DNA of 62,390 bases from Bacillota bacterium (GCA_029100605.1 JAQXPK010000077.1:1-62390), one strand, 5' to 3'. Positions 39,288-50,837 are shown, numbered from the stretch's first letter. A program made the numbers and translations. The notes: a model not told the origin generated them from the sequence alone.

Positions 39288-39380
39288 AATTAGCGGTTTA
39301 CATTTTTCCGAATGCGTGGTAAAATATCCTAGTTAAAGGGGATGTTTCCCCGAAATTTGGCATGGGTTTGGGGGCAGCGT

Positions 39381-40289
39381 ATGAAAGGCATTATTCTCGC
39401 CGGCGGTTCCGGTACCCGGCTCTATCCGCTGACAAAGGTCACTTCCAAGCAGCTTCTCCCGGTTTACGACAAGCCCATGATCTACTATCCCCTGTCCACG
39501 CTGATGCTGGCGGGGATCCGGGATATTCTGATTATTTCCACCCCGACGGACACACCCCGGTTTCGGGATCTGCTGGGTGACGGCAGTCATTTCGGCATCC
39601 ACCTGTCCTACGCCATTCAGCCCTCTCCCGACGGCCTTGCCCAGGCCTTTCTGATCGGAGAAGGTTTTATCGGAGACGATGCCTGCGCCATGATTCTGGG
39701 CGACAACATCTTTTACGGGAACGGCTTTTCCGATATACTCGCCGAAGCAAGAGCAAAGGCGGAGGCGGGACGGGCAACCATCTTCGGCTACTATGTGCCC
39801 GATCCCCAGCGGTTCGGTGTGGTGGAGTTCGATCAAGATGAGAAGGTCATCTCCGTAGAGGAAAAGCCCCTCCATCCCAAGAGCAGCTACGCCATCACCG
39901 GCCTTTACTTCTACCCCCGGGGCGTAGCCCGGATGGCAAAGCAGGTGGAAAAATCCCCCAGAGGAGAGCTGGAGATCACTACCCTGAACGATATGTATCT
40001 GAAGCAGGGTCTTCTGGACGTGAAGCTGATGGGTCGGGGCTTTGCCTGGCTGGACACCGGAACCATGGAGAGCCTGCTGGAGGCCGCAGAATTCGTCCAC
40101 ATGGTGGAGAAGCGACAGGGCGTCAAAATCTCCGCCCCTGAGGAAATTGCCTTCCGCTTCGGTTGGATCAGCACCCAGCAGCTGCTTTCCTCTGCGGAGC
40201 AATATGGCAAGTCCCCCTACGGTCACCACCTGCGCCAGGTCGCAGAGGATAAATTCAAGAGCTTCCTGAAAAAGCAGGACAACCAGTGA
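39381..40289 (+). CDS. rfbA: Glucose-1-phosphate thymidylyltransferase
   Basis: [46 protein letters not shown]. Confidence 0.97.
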   Translation: MKGIILAGGSGTRLYPLTKVTSKQLLPVYDKPMIYYPLSTLMLAGIRDILIISTPTDTPRFRDLLGDGSHFGIHLSYAIQPSPDGLAQAFLIGEGFIGDDACAMILGDNIFYGNGFSDILAEARAKAEAGRATIFGYYVPDPQRFGVVEFDQDEKVISVEEKPLHPKSSYAITGLYFYPRGVARMAKQVEKSPRGELEITTLNDMYLKQGLLDVKLMGRGFAWLDTGTMESLLEAAEFVHMVEKRQGVKISAPEEIAFRFGWISTQQLLSSAEQYGKSPYGHHLRQVAEDKFKSFLKKQDNQ

Positions 40290-40298
40290 GGTCGCGCT

Positions 40299-41318
40299 AT
40301 GACGATTCTTGTGACCGGCGGTGCCGGATTCATCGGTGCCAACTTTATCTTCCATATGCTTTCGCAGCACCCGGATTACCGCATCGTATGTCTGGACAAG
40401 CTGACCTACGCGGGCAACCTGTCCACGCTGGCCTCCGTGATGGACAACCCCAACTTCCGGTTTGTGAAACTGGACATCTGCGACCGGGCAGGCGTGTACC
40501 ATCTGTTTGAAGAGGAGCATCCCGACATAGTTGTGAACTTTGCGGCGGAGAGCCACGTTGACCGCTCCATCGAAAACCCCGAGGTGTTCCTGCAGACCAA
40601 CATCCTGGGCACCCAGGTGCTGATGGATGCCTGCCGGAAATTCGGCATTCGGCGCTTCCACCAGGTCTCCACCGACGAAGTTTACGGTGATCTGCCTCTG
40701 GATCGGCCCGACCTGTTCTTTACCGAGCAGACCCCCATCCACACCAGCTCCCCCTACTCTGCCTCCAAGGCCTCCGCCGACCTGCTGGTGCTGGCTTATC
40801 ACCGCACCTTTGGCCTTCCGGTAACCATCTCCCGGTGCTCCAACAACTACGGCCCCTACCAGTTCCCCGAGAAGCTGATTCCGCTGATGATTGCCAACGC
40901 TCTGAACGACAAGCCCCTGCCCGTCTATGGCAAAGGTGAAAACGTCCGGGACTGGCTGTACGTGGAGGATCACTGCAGAGCCATCGACCTGATCCTTCAC
41001 AAAGGCCGGGAGGGCGAGGTTTACAACATCGGCGGGCACAACGAAATGCGCAACATCGACATTGTGAAGATCATCTGCAAAGCCCTGGGCAAGCACGAGA
41101 GCCTGATTACCTTCGTCACCGACCGGAAGGGTCACGACAGACGCTATGCCATCGACCCCGCCAAGATCCACAGCGAGCTGGGTTGGCTGCCGGAGACCAA
41201 ATTTGAAAGTGGCATCCAGAAAACCATTGCCTGGTATCTGGACAACCGGCAGTGGTGGGAAGCCATTATCTCCGGGGAATATCAGGATTACTACCGGAAA
41301 ATGTACGCCAAAAGATAA
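40299..41318 (+). CDS. rfbB: dTDP-glucose 4,6-dehydratase
   Basis: MTILVTGGAGFIGANF, ESHVDRSI, STDEVYGDL, YSASKASADLL. Confidence 0.97.
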   Translation: MTILVTGGAGFIGANFIFHMLSQHPDYRIVCLDKLTYAGNLSTLASVMDNPNFRFVKLDICDRAGVYHLFEEEHPDIVVNFAAESHVDRSIENPEVFLQTNILGTQVLMDACRKFGIRRFHQVSTDEVYGDLPLDRPDLFFTEQTPIHTSSPYSASKASADLLVLAYHRTFGLPVTISRCSNNYGPYQFPEKLIPLMIANALNDKPLPVYGKGENVRDWLYVEDHCRAIDLILHKGREGEVYNIGGHNEMRNIDIVKIICKALGKHESLITFVTDRKGHDRRYAIDPAKIHSELGWLPETKFESGIQKTIAWYLDNRQWWEAIISGEYQDYYRKMYAKR

Positions 41319-41329
41319 GGAGAACGGAT

Positions 41330-41914
41330 ATGGGTCAGATCAAGGTCACAAAATGTCCCATAGAAGGATTGTGTATCATTGAGCCGGCTGTCCATGCTGA
41401 CAGCCGAGGCTACTTCATGGAGACCTATAACCAAAACGATATGCACGAAGCCGGACTGGACATGGTTTTCGTGCAGGACAATCAGTCCATGAGCACCAGA
41501 GGGGTGCTCCGGGGACTGCACACCCAGAAGGCGTATCCCCAGGGCAAATTGGTTCGGGTCATCAAGGGTCGGGTGTTTGACGTGGCCGTTGACCTCCGCC
41601 CCGGTTCCGAAACCTACGGGAAATGGTACGGCCTGGAGCTGTCCGAGGGTAACAAGAAGCAGTTCTACGTTCCCCAGGGCTTTGCCCACGGCTTTCTTGT
41701 GCTGTCCGATGTGGCAGAATTCTGCTACAAGGTCACCGACTTTTACCACCCCAACGACGAATGGGGCATTGCCTGGAACGACCCCAGGATCGGGATAAAA
41801 TGGCCGGAGGTAGTGGGTCGCTACCGGGGCAGCGCCAGTGCGGATGGATATACCCTGTCCGACGGAACACCGCTGATACTCAGCGACAAGGATCAGAAGC
41901 TGACGCCCCTGTAA
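41330..41914 (+). CDS. rfbC: dTDP-4-dehydrorhamnose 3,5-epimerase
   Basis: DSRGYFMETYNQND, VQDNQSMSTRGVLRGLHTQ, YVPQGFAHGFLVLSD. Confidence 0.96.
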   Translation: MGQIKVTKCPIEGLCIIEPAVHADSRGYFMETYNQNDMHEAGLDMVFVQDNQSMSTRGVLRGLHTQKAYPQGKLVRVIKGRVFDVAVDLRPGSETYGKWYGLELSEGNKKQFYVPQGFAHGFLVLSDVAEFCYKVTDFYHPNDEWGIAWNDPRIGIKWPEVVGRYRGSASADGYTLSDGTPLILSDKDQKLTPL

Positions 41915-41941
41915 TACAGGAAGCACGAGGAGTGTACCCAC

Positions 41942-43228
41942 ATGATGAACATTGATTACCAATACCTTCGCCCCAAAAAGGCAGAGGCTCTGCGCGCGTG
42001 GTATGATGACCCTCTGCAGGTGCGGGAGAATCCCCAGCTGTGGCAGGGGGAGAACGCCACCATCCTGCCCCTGAAACGGGATGCCGGCTTTGGCCTGCTT
42101 TTTGGCAAGGGCGGCGTCGTGGACACGAAGGGCAATTATATCGACCTTTCCTGCATCCCGGGCCGGGTTCAGTACGCATACCCCTTTGATCACCCCGAAT
42201 ACCGGGACGAAAAGGTGGTCTACTGCGGGTATCTCGTAGATCACTGGGGGCACTTTCTCATCGAGGGCGTGACCCGACTGTGGTATTTTTTGGAAAACGA
42301 TCCCACCGTTGACAAGTACGTCTTCTTCCTGGACGAAAACGAGGAACGGGAAATCAAGGGCAACTACCGGGAGTTCCTGCAGCTGCTGCAAATCTGGGAC
42401 AAGCTGGAAATCATCAACCGCCCCACCACCTACCGGGAGGTCATTGTCCCGGAGCTGGGTCTGCATATGCGCGCGGTCTTTACGCCCAAGCTGCTGGCTG
42501 TCTTTGACGCGGTGGCGGAAAACGTTCAGCCCGACCTCAGCTGGGAGACGCCGGAGAAGATCTACTTCAGCCGGAGCCAGTTTCAAAAGAGCAAAGCCTT
42601 TGAGTTTGGCTTTGACACCCTGGACAATTTCTTTGCCAAAAACGGCTATACCATTCTGTATCCGGAAAAAGTACCCCTGAGCCGGATGATCCACTACATC
42701 CGCCACGCTGAAGTTGTGGCCTCCCTGTCCGGATCCCTGCCCCACAATATGCTCTTTGCCAAGCCGGGTCAGAAGGTGGAAATCGTGGAGCGGCTGGTCA
42801 TCAGCGATGACAACCAGACCGACGTAAACCGGATGCGCCAGCTGCGGGTCACCTATATCGACGCCAGCATCCCCATCTATCCCGTGGACTTTGTCGGCCC
42901 CATTATCATGGGCTATACTGACTGCCTCCAGCGCTTTGCCTCCGACAACGGCTATGAGGCCCCGGATCAGCAATATCTGACCAAAGCCCATGACAAGCGG
43001 TGCTTTGTCAGATACATGAAGGCCTATGAGGATTTGTACAACTACAACTGGTTCATGGCGGACTGGTACGCTCCCTTCGCCCCGTCGCTGTATGAGGGCT
43101 TTCAGGCGGGGCTTGCGTACTTCGGGGATTACCTCAACCGCAAGCGTCCCTACCGCTGGTATCACTATTTTGAATTCCACTACTGGAAGCAGTTTGTCAA
43201 GCGGATTCTGAAAAAGCTGCGGGGCTGA
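41942..43228 (+). CDS. Glycosyltransferase 61-family-like protein
   Basis: WGHFLIEGVTRLWYFLEN, IYFSRSQ, VVASLSGSLPHNMLFAKPGQKV. Confidence 0.7.
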   Translation: MMNIDYQYLRPKKAEALRAWYDDPLQVRENPQLWQGENATILPLKRDAGFGLLFGKGGVVDTKGNYIDLSCIPGRVQYAYPFDHPEYRDEKVVYCGYLVDHWGHFLIEGVTRLWYFLENDPTVDKYVFFLDENEEREIKGNYREFLQLLQIWDKLEIINRPTTYREVIVPELGLHMRAVFTPKLLAVFDAVAENVQPDLSWETPEKIYFSRSQFQKSKAFEFGFDTLDNFFAKNGYTILYPEKVPLSRMIHYIRHAEVVASLSGSLPHNMLFAKPGQKVEIVERLVISDDNQTDVNRMRQLRVTYIDASIPIYPVDFVGPIIMGYTDCLQRFASDNGYEAPDQQYLTKAHDKRCFVRYMKAYEDLYNYNWFMADWYAPFAPSLYEGFQAGLAYFGDYLNRKRPYRWYHYFEFHYWKQFVKRILKKLRG

Positions 43229-43257
43229 ACCGAAATAATACTTGCTGAAAGGAAGCA

Positions 43258-44400
43258 ATGCATATGTCTACGATTCAAGTGCTGAAGCCCAAGTTCCATA
43301 TAGACGAGTGTCTGGAACAGGTGCGGGAGTGCCTGGAAAAGGGCTGGACAGGCTCCGGCTTCAAAACCGTCGAGTTTGAGGCCAAGTGGAAGGAATACAC
43401 CGGGCACAAAAACGCCTGCTACCTCAACTCCAACACCGCCGGTCTGCACCTGGCTGTGAACATTCTCAAGCGCCGCTACGGCTGGCAGGACGGAGACGAG
43501 ATCATCTCCACCCCCATCACCTTTGTCTCCACCAACCACGCCATCCTATATGAAAATCTGAAGCCCTGCTTTGCCGACGTGGACGAATATCTGTGCCTGG
43601 ATCCGGCGGATGTGGAGAAGAAAATCAACGACAAGACCCGGGCAGTCATGTTTGTAGGCTACGGTGGACGGGTCGGTCAGCTGGATAAGATCATCGCACT
43701 GTGCAAAAAGCACGGTCTGCGCCTGATTCTGGACGCCGCCCATATGTCCGGCACCCGGGTCAACGGTGTCGTCCCCGGCACCTGGGACGGGGTTGACGTG
43801 GCGGTATACTCCTTCCAGGCGGTGAAGAATCTGCCTACCGGCGACAGCGGCATGATCTGCTTTGCCAATCCGGAGCTGGACGCCCAATGCCGTATGGTCT
43901 CCTGGATGGGCATCAACAAGGACACCTACGCCCGCACCGGCAGTGAGGGTACTTACAAGTGGAACTACGGTGTGGACTACCTGGGCTATAAATACAACGG
44001 CAACGCCATTATGGCTGGCATTGCCCTGGCCCAGCTGCCCTACCTGGACGAGGAAAACGCCCGCCGCCGGGAGATTGCCGCCATGTATGACAGAGCCTTT
44101 TCCGCCAATCCCAAGATTCAGATCATCGGCGCTCCCCACGCCGACGAATGCTCCTACCACATCTATGAGATCGCCGTCCCGGATCGGGAGGCGCTTTTGT
44201 CGGAGCTGGCGAAAAACGATATTTACGGCGGTGTCCATTACCGGGACAACACCGAGTTCTCCATGTACACCTACGCCCAGGGCACCTGCCCCCATGCCCA
44301 CGCGATCTCCCAGCACCTCATCACCATGCCCCTGCACCTGTACCTGACGGACGAAGACGTAGAAAAGATCATCCGGGTGGTCAATGACTTTGTAAAATAA
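43258..44400 (+). CDS. DegT/DnrJ/EryC1/StrS family PLP-dependent aminotransferase
   Basis: GLHLAVNIL, LILDAAHMSGTRVNG, YSFQAVKNLPTGDSGMI (catalytic Lys). Confidence 0.92.
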   Translation: MHMSTIQVLKPKFHIDECLEQVRECLEKGWTGSGFKTVEFEAKWKEYTGHKNACYLNSNTAGLHLAVNILKRRYGWQDGDEIISTPITFVSTNHAILYENLKPCFADVDEYLCLDPADVEKKINDKTRAVMFVGYGGRVGQLDKIIALCKKHGLRLILDAAHMSGTRVNGVVPGTWDGVDVAVYSFQAVKNLPTGDSGMICFANPELDAQCRMVSWMGINKDTYARTGSEGTYKWNYGVDYLGYKYNGNAIMAGIALAQLPYLDEENARRREIAAMYDRAFSANPKIQIIGAPHADECSYHIYEIAVPDREALLSELAKNDIYGGVHYRDNTEFSMYTYAQGTCPHAHAISQHLITMPLHLYLTDEDVEKIIRVVNDFVK

Positions 44401-44407
44401 CCAACTA

Positions 44408-44477
44408 TGCGCCTCTCCGGAAATGCCGGAGAGGCGCGCATAAAACAGGCTCCGGGAAATTCCCGGAGCCTGTTTTG
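44408..44477. terminator. Tandem bidirectional terminator hairpins
   Basis: GCGCCTCTCCGGAAATGCCGGAGAGGCGC and AAACAGGCTCCGGGAAATTCCCGGAGCCTGTTT between convergent genes. Confidence 0.8.
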
Positions 44478-44479
44478 CA

Positions 44480-44860
44480 TCACTCTTTGTTGGCCTTCTC
44501 AGCCTTCTTGGCAGCCTTTGCCTTGGCCTTGGCCTCCTGAGCCTTCTTGGCCTCCGCTTTTGCGGCTTCTGCGGCGGTCTCGTTGGAGGAAATGGACCAC
44601 TTCTCCAGCTCCATACGAACCTGGTCAGCGCCGGTCTCGATCACGATGCGGCTTTCCTTCACGTCCACGACAGTGCCCACAATGCCGCCGATGGTGGTGA
44701 TCTTGTCACCCTTCTTCACGGCGTTGCGCATCTGCTCGGCTTCCTTCTTCCGCTTATTCTCAGGGCGAATCAGCATGAAGTAGAAGATGGCGATCATCAG
44801 AACCAGCATGATCAGAGTGCTGCCCATGCCGGCGGAACCGCTGCTAGTCAAAACAGTCAT
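44480..44860 (-). CDS. yajC: Preprotein translocase subunit YajC
   Basis: MIAIFYFMLIRPENKRKKEAEQMRNAVKKGDKITTIGGIVGTV. Confidence 0.92.
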   Translation of the reverse strand: MTVLTSSGSAGMGSTLIMLVLMIAIFYFMLIRPENKRKKEAEQMRNAVKKGDKITTIGGIVGTVVDVKESRIVIETGADQVRMELEKWSISSNETAAEAAKAEAKKAQEAKAKAKAAKKAEKANKE

Positions 44861-44930
44861 TGGAAAAACTCCTTTTGTATAATTTCCATTCTATTATACC
44901 ATTGATTGCGTAAATTGCAAGAGCTTCCTT

Positions 44931-45013
44931 AAGGAAACTCTGAACAAATCGTCTGCGGCTGAGCGGTGAATCTTTTGCCGTCAGTTCTTGCCGACTTATT
45001 CAGAGCTTCCTTA
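44931..45013. repeat. Palindromic intergenic repeat
   Basis: AAGGAAACTCTGAACAAATCGTC...GACTTATTCAGAGCTTCCTT arms. Confidence 0.6.
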
Positions 45014-46141
45014 GATTCTTCTTGCCAGTTTTTCGGAATACTCCCGCCGGAATTCGGCAAAACGTCCCTCGTCCAGCGCCTGGCGGATTTTCTCCATCAA
45101 TTTATTGTAAAAATACAGGTTGTGCATCACGCCCAGGCGCATCGCCAGCATTTCCTCGGAAATAAACAGGTGACGAAGATACGCCCGGGAGTAGCGGCGG
45201 CAGACGGGGCAGTCGCACTGGGGGTCGATGGGACTGTCGTCGGTGATATACTTGGCGTTTTTCAGATTGATGGCGCCCTCCCAGGTAAATAGCCGGGCGT
45301 GGCGGGCGTTCCGGGCGGGCATCACGCAGTCGAAGAAGTCCACGCCCCGGGCAACCGCCTCGATGATGTTGGTGGGAGTGCCCACGCCCATGAGGTAGCG
45401 GGTCTTGTTCACGGGCATATGCTCTTCCACAGCCTCGATGATGTCGTACATTTCCTCCGCCGTCTCCCCCACCGCCAGGCCGCCGATGGCATAGCCGGGG
45501 AGATCAAGCTCGGCAATGCGCTTCATGTGCTCTACCCGGATGTCGGCGTAGGTGCCGCCCTGGTTGATGCCCCAGAGCATCTGCTCCCGGTTCACCGTAT
45601 CCGGCAGAGCGTTTAGGCGGGCGTTCTCCGCCTTACAGCGCACCAGCCACCGGTAGGTTCTGTCCACGCTTTGCTGAACATAGTCCCGGGGCGATGGGTT
45701 CTCGATGCACTCGTCAAAGGCCATGCAGATGTCGCTGCCCAGATTGGACTGGATCCGCATACTTTCCTCCGGCCCCATGAAGATCTTGTGACCGTCGATG
45801 TGGGAGGCGAAATACACCCCCTCCTCCTTGATTTTCCGCAGAGAGGACAGGCTGAACACCTGAAATCCGCCGGAATCCGTGAGAATAGGGCCGTCCCAGG
45901 TCATGAATTTGTGCAGGCCGCCCATCTGCCGCACCACCGCATCCGTGGGGCGCAGATGCAGATGGTAGGTGTTGGAAAGCTCCACCTGGCAGCCAATGTC
46001 CTTCAAATCCTTGGCGCTGAGCGCGCCCTTAATCGCGCCCTGGGTGCCCACGTTCATGAACACCGGGGTCTGGACAGTGCCGTGGGCGCAGGTAAATTCT
46101 CCCCGGCGGGCCTTGCCTTCCGTTTTCTTCAGTTCAAACAT
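45011..46141 (-). CDS. tgt: Queuine tRNA-ribosyltransferase
   Basis: TVQTPVFMNVGTQGAIKG, DSGGFQVFSL, CDCPVCRRYSRAYLRHL zinc site. Confidence 0.97.
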   Translation of the reverse strand: MFELKKTEGKARRGEFTCAHGTVQTPVFMNVGTQGAIKGALSAKDLKDIGCQVELSNTYHLHLRPTDAVVRQMGGLHKFMTWDGPILTDSGGFQVFSLSSLRKIKEEGVYFASHIDGHKIFMGPEESMRIQSNLGSDICMAFDECIENPSPRDYVQQSVDRTYRWLVRCKAENARLNALPDTVNREQMLWGINQGGTYADIRVEHMKRIAELDLPGYAIGGLAVGETAEEMYDIIEAVEEHMPVNKTRYLMGVGTPTNIIEAVARGVDFFDCVMPARNARHARLFTWEGAINLKNAKYITDDSPIDPQCDCPVCRRYSRAYLRHLFISEEMLAMRLGVMHNLYFYNKLMEKIRQALDEGRFAEFRREYSEKLARRI

Positions 46142-46178
46142 GGCTGCTTCTCCTTGTCGTTTCTGTCCATTTTGTTCC

Positions 46179-47201
46179 TCACGCAAGGAACATGGCATCA
46201 CCAAAGGAGAAAAACCGGTATTTCTCCTTCACCGCCTCCGCGTAGGCGTTCAGTACGTGTTCCCGACCGGCAAAGGCAGACACCAGCATCACCAGAGTGC
46301 TCTCCGGAAGGTGGAAGTTGGTGATCAGGCCGTCCATGGCTTTGAATGTATAACCGGGGTATATGAAAATGTCCGTCCACTTACTTTTTGCCTCGAAGGT
46401 GCCGTCGTCGTTCACCAGGGATTCCAGCGTCCGGCAGGAAGTGGTGCCCACGCAGATGATCCGTCCTCCGTTTCGCTTCGTCTCGTTCAGTATGCTCGCG
46501 GTCTCAGCGTTCATCATGCAAAGCTCCGAATGCATATGATGGTCGGTCACTTCCTCCGCCTTCACCGGGCGGAAGGTGCCAAGACCCACATGGAGGGTCA
46601 CAAAGGCTTCGTTTACGCCCTTTTCTCGGATCTTCTCCAACAATTCTTGGGTAAAATGCAGGCCCGCCGTGGGTGCGGCGGCAGAGCCGACTTCCCGGGA
46701 ATAGACGGTCTGATACCGCTCCTGATCCTGCAGCTCTTCCTTGATGTAAGGCGGCAGAGGCATTTTGCCCAGGCGCTCCAGCACCTCCAGGAAGATGCCC
46801 TCGTACCGGAATTCCACCACCCGGTTGCCGTCCTCCCGAACCTCCCGGACAACGCCCGTCAGTTCTCCGTCGCCAAAGATCACCTCGCTGCCAACCTGCA
46901 TTTTACGTCCGGGCTTGCAAAGGCATTCCCAGCGCTTGTCCCCCAGATCCCGCAGCAGCAGCACCTCCACCGCGCCGCCGGTGGGACGGTGTCCCAGAAG
47001 CCTTGCAGGCAGCACCCGGGAATCGTTCATCACCAGGCAGTCGCCGGGATTCAGATAGTCGATGATGTCGTAAAAATGCTTATGCTGGATCTGGCCGGTT
47101 TCCCGGTTCAGAACCATCAGCCGGGAGCCGTCCCGGCGCTCCAGGGGCGTCTGGGCGATCAGCTTTTCCGGCAGATCATACCAAAAATCATGTGTTTTCA
47201 T
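46179..47201 (-). CDS. queA: S-adenosylmethionine:tRNA ribosyltransferase-isomerase
   Basis: [45 protein letters not shown]. Confidence 0.97.
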   Translation of the reverse strand: MKTHDFWYDLPEKLIAQTPLERRDGSRLMVLNRETGQIQHKHFYDIIDYLNPGDCLVMNDSRVLPARLLGHRPTGGAVEVLLLRDLGDKRWECLCKPGRKMQVGSEVIFGDGELTGVVREVREDGNRVVEFRYEGIFLEVLERLGKMPLPPYIKEELQDQERYQTVYSREVGSAAAPTAGLHFTQELLEKIREKGVNEAFVTLHVGLGTFRPVKAEEVTDHHMHSELCMMNAETASILNETKRNGGRIICVGTTSCRTLESLVNDDGTFEAKSKWTDIFIYPGYTFKAMDGLITNFHLPESTLVMLVSAFAGREHVLNAYAEAVKEKYRFFSFGDAMFLA

Positions 47202-47308
47202 GGATTTTCCTCCGTCTGGTCTATCCACACAGTATAGCCCATTTTTTCCCGTTTTGCAACAGACAAAATGCCGCTTTCCGGCATAGACTGGCGTGGAGGT
47301 ATCAGTGT

Positions 47309-48175
47309 ATGAAAAAACCGTTCTTTACCGGAGCCTGCACGGCTCTCGTCACCCCGTTTTTAGACGGGAAAATCAACTATCCCATGCTGCAGCAGCTGCT
47401 GCGGCGGCAGATGGACGCGGGCATCGAAGCCGTGGTGATCTGTGGCACCACCGGGGAATCCGCCACCCTGACGGACTGTGAAAAGCTGGAGCTGTTCCGC
47501 CGGGCAAAACAGTACGTAGGCGCGGGCTGCCGCATCATCGCCGGAACTGGCTCCAACTGCACCGAGCACGCGGCGGCGCTGAGCCGGGCGGCGGAGGAAG
47601 CGGGGGCGGACGCCCTACTGGTGGTCAGTCCCTACTACAACAAGGCGACCCCGGAGGGTCTGGTCGCCCACTACAGTGCTGTTGCCGGAGCGGTACATAT
47701 CCCGGTCATCGCCTACAACGTCCCCTCCCGCACCGGCGTGGACATTCCCGTGGAGGTTTATGGTCAGCTCTCCCGGATTCCCAACCTGGCGGGAGTGAAA
47801 GAGGCGTCCACGAGCATATCCAAAATCGCCAAGATTCGCGCCGCCTGCCCGGACTTCCCCATTTGGAGCGGCAATGACGATCAGGCGGTAGCGGTGATGG
47901 CTCTGGGAGGCCAGGGGGTCATTTCGGTGCTGTCTAACGTAGCCCCGGTGGAGACCCAGGCCATGGCTCAGGCGGCGCTGGCAGGAGACTTCGACACCGC
48001 CGCCGCGCTGCAAGCGGAGCTTCTGCCCCTCATCGAGCTGCTGTTCTGCGAGGTCAACCCCATTCCCGTGAAGGCCGCCATGCAGCTCATCGGCTACGAC
48101 TGCGGCGGCTGCCGCCTGCCCCTGACACCCATGAGCAGCGAGAATCTGGAAAAGCTGAAAAGCTGTCTTTTGTAA
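47309..48175 (+). CDS. dapA: 4-hydroxy-tetrahydrodipicolinate synthase
   Basis: [40 protein letters not shown]. Confidence 0.95.
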   Translation: MKKPFFTGACTALVTPFLDGKINYPMLQQLLRRQMDAGIEAVVICGTTGESATLTDCEKLELFRRAKQYVGAGCRIIAGTGSNCTEHAAALSRAAEEAGADALLVVSPYYNKATPEGLVAHYSAVAGAVHIPVIAYNVPSRTGVDIPVEVYGQLSRIPNLAGVKEASTSISKIAKIRAACPDFPIWSGNDDQAVAVMALGGQGVISVLSNVAPVETQAMAQAALAGDFDTAAALQAELLPLIELLFCEVNPIPVKAAMQLIGYDCGGCRLPLTPMSSENLEKLKSCLL

Positions 48176-48208
48176 CGGTAAGCGCCGCCCTCCCGGGCGG
48201 CGCTGAAA

Positions 48209-48664
48209 TTATACCTTTTTCTGCATCTCAATACTGCGGATGGTGAAGCCGCACTTTTCGTAGAAGGCAACGGCAGCGTCGTTCTGGGGGTACACCTCCA
48301 GTTGCAAATCCGTACAGCCAAAGGCTCTGGCAAGGGCGTGAATGTCGCCCATCATCTCCGTGCCAATGCCCTGATTGCGCAGACTCTCCTCCACAGCAAT
48401 TTCGTCGATACACATGACCTTCCGTTTCACCATGCCAGGCCAGTCGTAGCTGCGCAGCTTCACGCTGACGTAACCCACAATCACGCCGCCAAGTCGGGCA
48501 ACGTACAGCGACCGCTCCCGCACCGCCTCCCGGAAGCGCTCCTCGGGGTATAGCGCCTCCGGCATTTCATAAATATCCGGCCGCCAGGCAACGTGCATGG
48601 CGTGCACCTGACGGGCAAGGTTGTTTACTTCCTCCCGGTCAGCATCCACCGCCAGCTCCAGCAT
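48209..48664 (-). CDS. GNAT family N-acetyltransferase
   Basis: CIDEIAVEESLRNQGIGTEMMGDIHALARA, LQLEVYPQNDAAVAFYEKCGFTIRS. Confidence 0.88.
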   Translation of the reverse strand: MLELAVDADREEVNNLARQVHAMHVAWRPDIYEMPEALYPEERFREAVRERSLYVARLGGVIVGYVSVKLRSYDWPGMVKRKVMCIDEIAVEESLRNQGIGTEMMGDIHALARAFGCTDLQLEVYPQNDAAVAFYEKCGFTIRSIEMQKKV

Positions 48665-49908
48665 CAGCCCAGCACCGCCTTGTGGAAAACCTTCTTGCCC
48701 TTGCGGATCTTCACGCCCTTTTTCAGCATCTGCTCCGTAACGGCAAAGGTCGCAGTGGGCACCTTCTCGTCGTCCACGAACACACCGCCCTGCTCCACCA
48801 GCCGCCGGGCTTCCTTGTTGGAGGATGCCAGGCCGCAGGCCACCATGAGGTTCAGAATGCCGATCTGGCCATCCGTCAGCTTCTCGGGGGCAATGGCAGT
48901 GGTGGGCATATTGGCGTCGTCGCCGCCGCCCACAAACAGCGCCTTGGCGGCAGCCTGAGCTTTTTGCGCCTCCTCCTCGCCATGCACCAGCTTGGTCAGC
49001 TCAAAGGCCAGAATCTCCTTGGCCTCGTTGAGCTTGGCATCCTTCCAGTCTGCCATTTCGTCGATCTGCTCCAGTGGAAGGAATGTCAGCATCCGGATGC
49101 ACTTCATCACGTCGGCATCGGCTACATTGCGCCAGTACTGATAGAATTCAAAGGGCGAGGTCTTGTTGGGATCCAGCCATACAGCGCCCTTCTCGGTTTT
49201 ACCCATTTTCTTGCCCTCGGAATTGAGAAGCAGCGTGATGGTCATGGCGTTGGCATCCTTGCCCAGCTTCCGGCGAATCAGCTCCGTGCCGCCCAGCATA
49301 TTGCTCCACTGATCGTTGCCGCCAAACTGCAGATTGCAGCCATAGGTCTGGAACAGGTGGTAAAAGTCGTAGGACTGCATGATCATGTAGTTGAATTCCA
49401 GGAAGGACAGTCCCCGCTCCATGCGCTGCTTGTAACACTCGGCCCGGAGCATATTATTGACGGAGAAGCAGGCGCCTACCTCCCGGAGCACGTCTACATA
49501 GTTGAGATCCAGCAGCCAGTCGGCGTTGTTCACCATCAGAGCCTTGTCCTCGCCGAACTCAATAAAACGCGCCATCTGCTTTTTGAAGCAGGCACAGTTG
49601 TGGTCGATTTCCTCTCGGGTCATCATTCTGCGCATATCCGTCTTGCCGGAAGGATCGCCGATCATTGCCGTGCCGCCGCCGATCAGGGCAATGGGCTTGT
49701 TTCCCGCCATCTGCAGGCGCTTCATCAGGCACAGCGCCATGAAGTGACCCACGTGGAGGGAATCCGCTGTGGGGTCAAAGCCAATGTAAAAGGTCGCCTT
49801 GCCATTGTCGATCAGGTCTCGCACCTGATCCTCGTCGGTCACCTGGGCAATCAGGCCCCGGGCAACCAGCTCGTCGTACAGTTTCATTTTCATTTCTTCC
49901 TTTCTCAT
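48664..49908 (-). CDS. tyrS: Tyrosyl-tRNA synthetase
   Basis: [43 protein letters not shown]4 domain at C-term. Confidence 0.96.
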   Translation of the reverse strand: MRKEEMKMKLYDELVARGLIAQVTDEDQVRDLIDNGKATFYIGFDPTADSLHVGHFMALCLMKRLQMAGNKPIALIGGGTAMIGDPSGKTDMRRMMTREEIDHNCACFKKQMARFIEFGEDKALMVNNADWLLDLNYVDVLREVGACFSVNNMLRAECYKQRMERGLSFLEFNYMIMQSYDFYHLFQTYGCNLQFGGNDQWSNMLGGTELIRRKLGKDANAMTITLLLNSEGKKMGKTEKGAVWLDPNKTSPFEFYQYWRNVADADVMKCIRMLTFLPLEQIDEMADWKDAKLNEAKEILAFELTKLVHGEEEAQKAQAAAKALFVGGGDDANMPTTAIAPEKLTDGQIGILNLMVACGLASSNKEARRLVEQGGVFVDDEKVPTATFAVTEQMLKKGVKIRKGKKVFHKAVLG

Positions 49909-50837
49909 TGCACTGCGTCGCGGCTGACGAAAGTGGTCAGCGCCGCCCGCAGGAGATTGACGTTGGTCTGTTCTAAAACGGTGTCTTTTTTGGTGTGTAT
50001 CCGGCTTAAATACAGTCCGAGTTTCCCCTTTCGCAGAGCGCAGATGCCCACACCGTAAGGGAAATTCGCCTGATCCGAGGGGTAGACGGAAAAGCCCTTT
50101 TCCCGCACCAGAATGGATTTTTCCCCGAAGTAGCCGCAGGCGCGGTAGAGGGCGGTCAGCTTTTTCCGGTCTTTTTTCAGTTTTTTCGTGGGGAACAGGG
50201 TGATGTGGTCGCCGTCGCCCACGCAGTCCAGGTTCAGCACAATCTGGGAATCCGTTGCCGTTTTGTGGGTCTTTCGGTAGGCGGCGGAGCCGATCAGTCC
50301 CGCCTCCTCCAGGTCAAACAGGACAAAGCAGACCTTGCTTCTCTGGTTTTCCGGCAGGGTGCGGGCGATTTCCAGCAGCGTCACCACACCGGAGGTATTG
50401 TCGTTGGCGTTCGTCGGGTTTGCCGGCCCCGCCAGCATCCCTGCAATGGTGGCAATGAGCAGCCCGTACCAGACGAGGAAGCCCACCTCCGGGTTTCCGG
50501 TCACCAGACCCACCGCGATTCCCGGTAGCAGGGAGGCCAGAAGCATGACCGCTGTCATCAGCAGCTGGTACAGGAGAAACACGGCAAAATTGCAGGGAGT
50601 GATATAATTGGGAAAGGGCAGCCGGGCGCAGGTGTCATAGTGGGCGGTTATCAGATATTCCGCCGTCTCCGGGTCGCCGATTACCAGGTTTTGGCTGCCA
50701 AAGCCGCCCTTCTCCGCCCGGCTTTCATAGCCCAGTGTGCCCACATAGGCTGCCACGGCATCCCGGAATGCCTGCTTCTGGTGCTTGTTCTTCCGCACGG
50801 GAAACAGAGTCAGGATGTCCACAGGCCTTTCCAGCAT
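49905..50837 (-). CDS. M28-family zinc aminopeptidase-like membrane protein
   Basis: [49 protein letters not shown]. Confidence 0.85.
   Translation of the reverse strand: MLERPVDILTLFPVRKNKHQKQAFRDAVAAYVGTLGYESRAEKGGFGSQNLVIGDPETAEYLITAHYDTCARLPFPNYITPCNFAVFLLYQLLMTAVMLLASLLPGIAVGLVTGNPEVGFLVWYGLLIATIAGMLAGPANPTNANDNTSGVVTLLEIARTLPENQRSKVCFVLFDLEEAGLIGSAAYRKTHKTATDSQIVLNLDCVGDGDHITLFPTKKLKKDRKKLTALYRACGYFGEKSILVREKGFSVYPSDQANFPYGVGICALRKGKLGLYLSRIHTKKDTVLEQTNVNLLRAALTTFVSRDAVQ

Noticed and set aside
39333-41171. 612-aa minus-strand ORF opposite rfbA/rfbB
   Set aside because: Antisense of clear rfb genes; no recognisable domain.
41291-43258. 655-aa minus-strand ORF opposite rfbC and the GT61-like gene
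   Set aside because: Antisense artefact of GC-biased codons.
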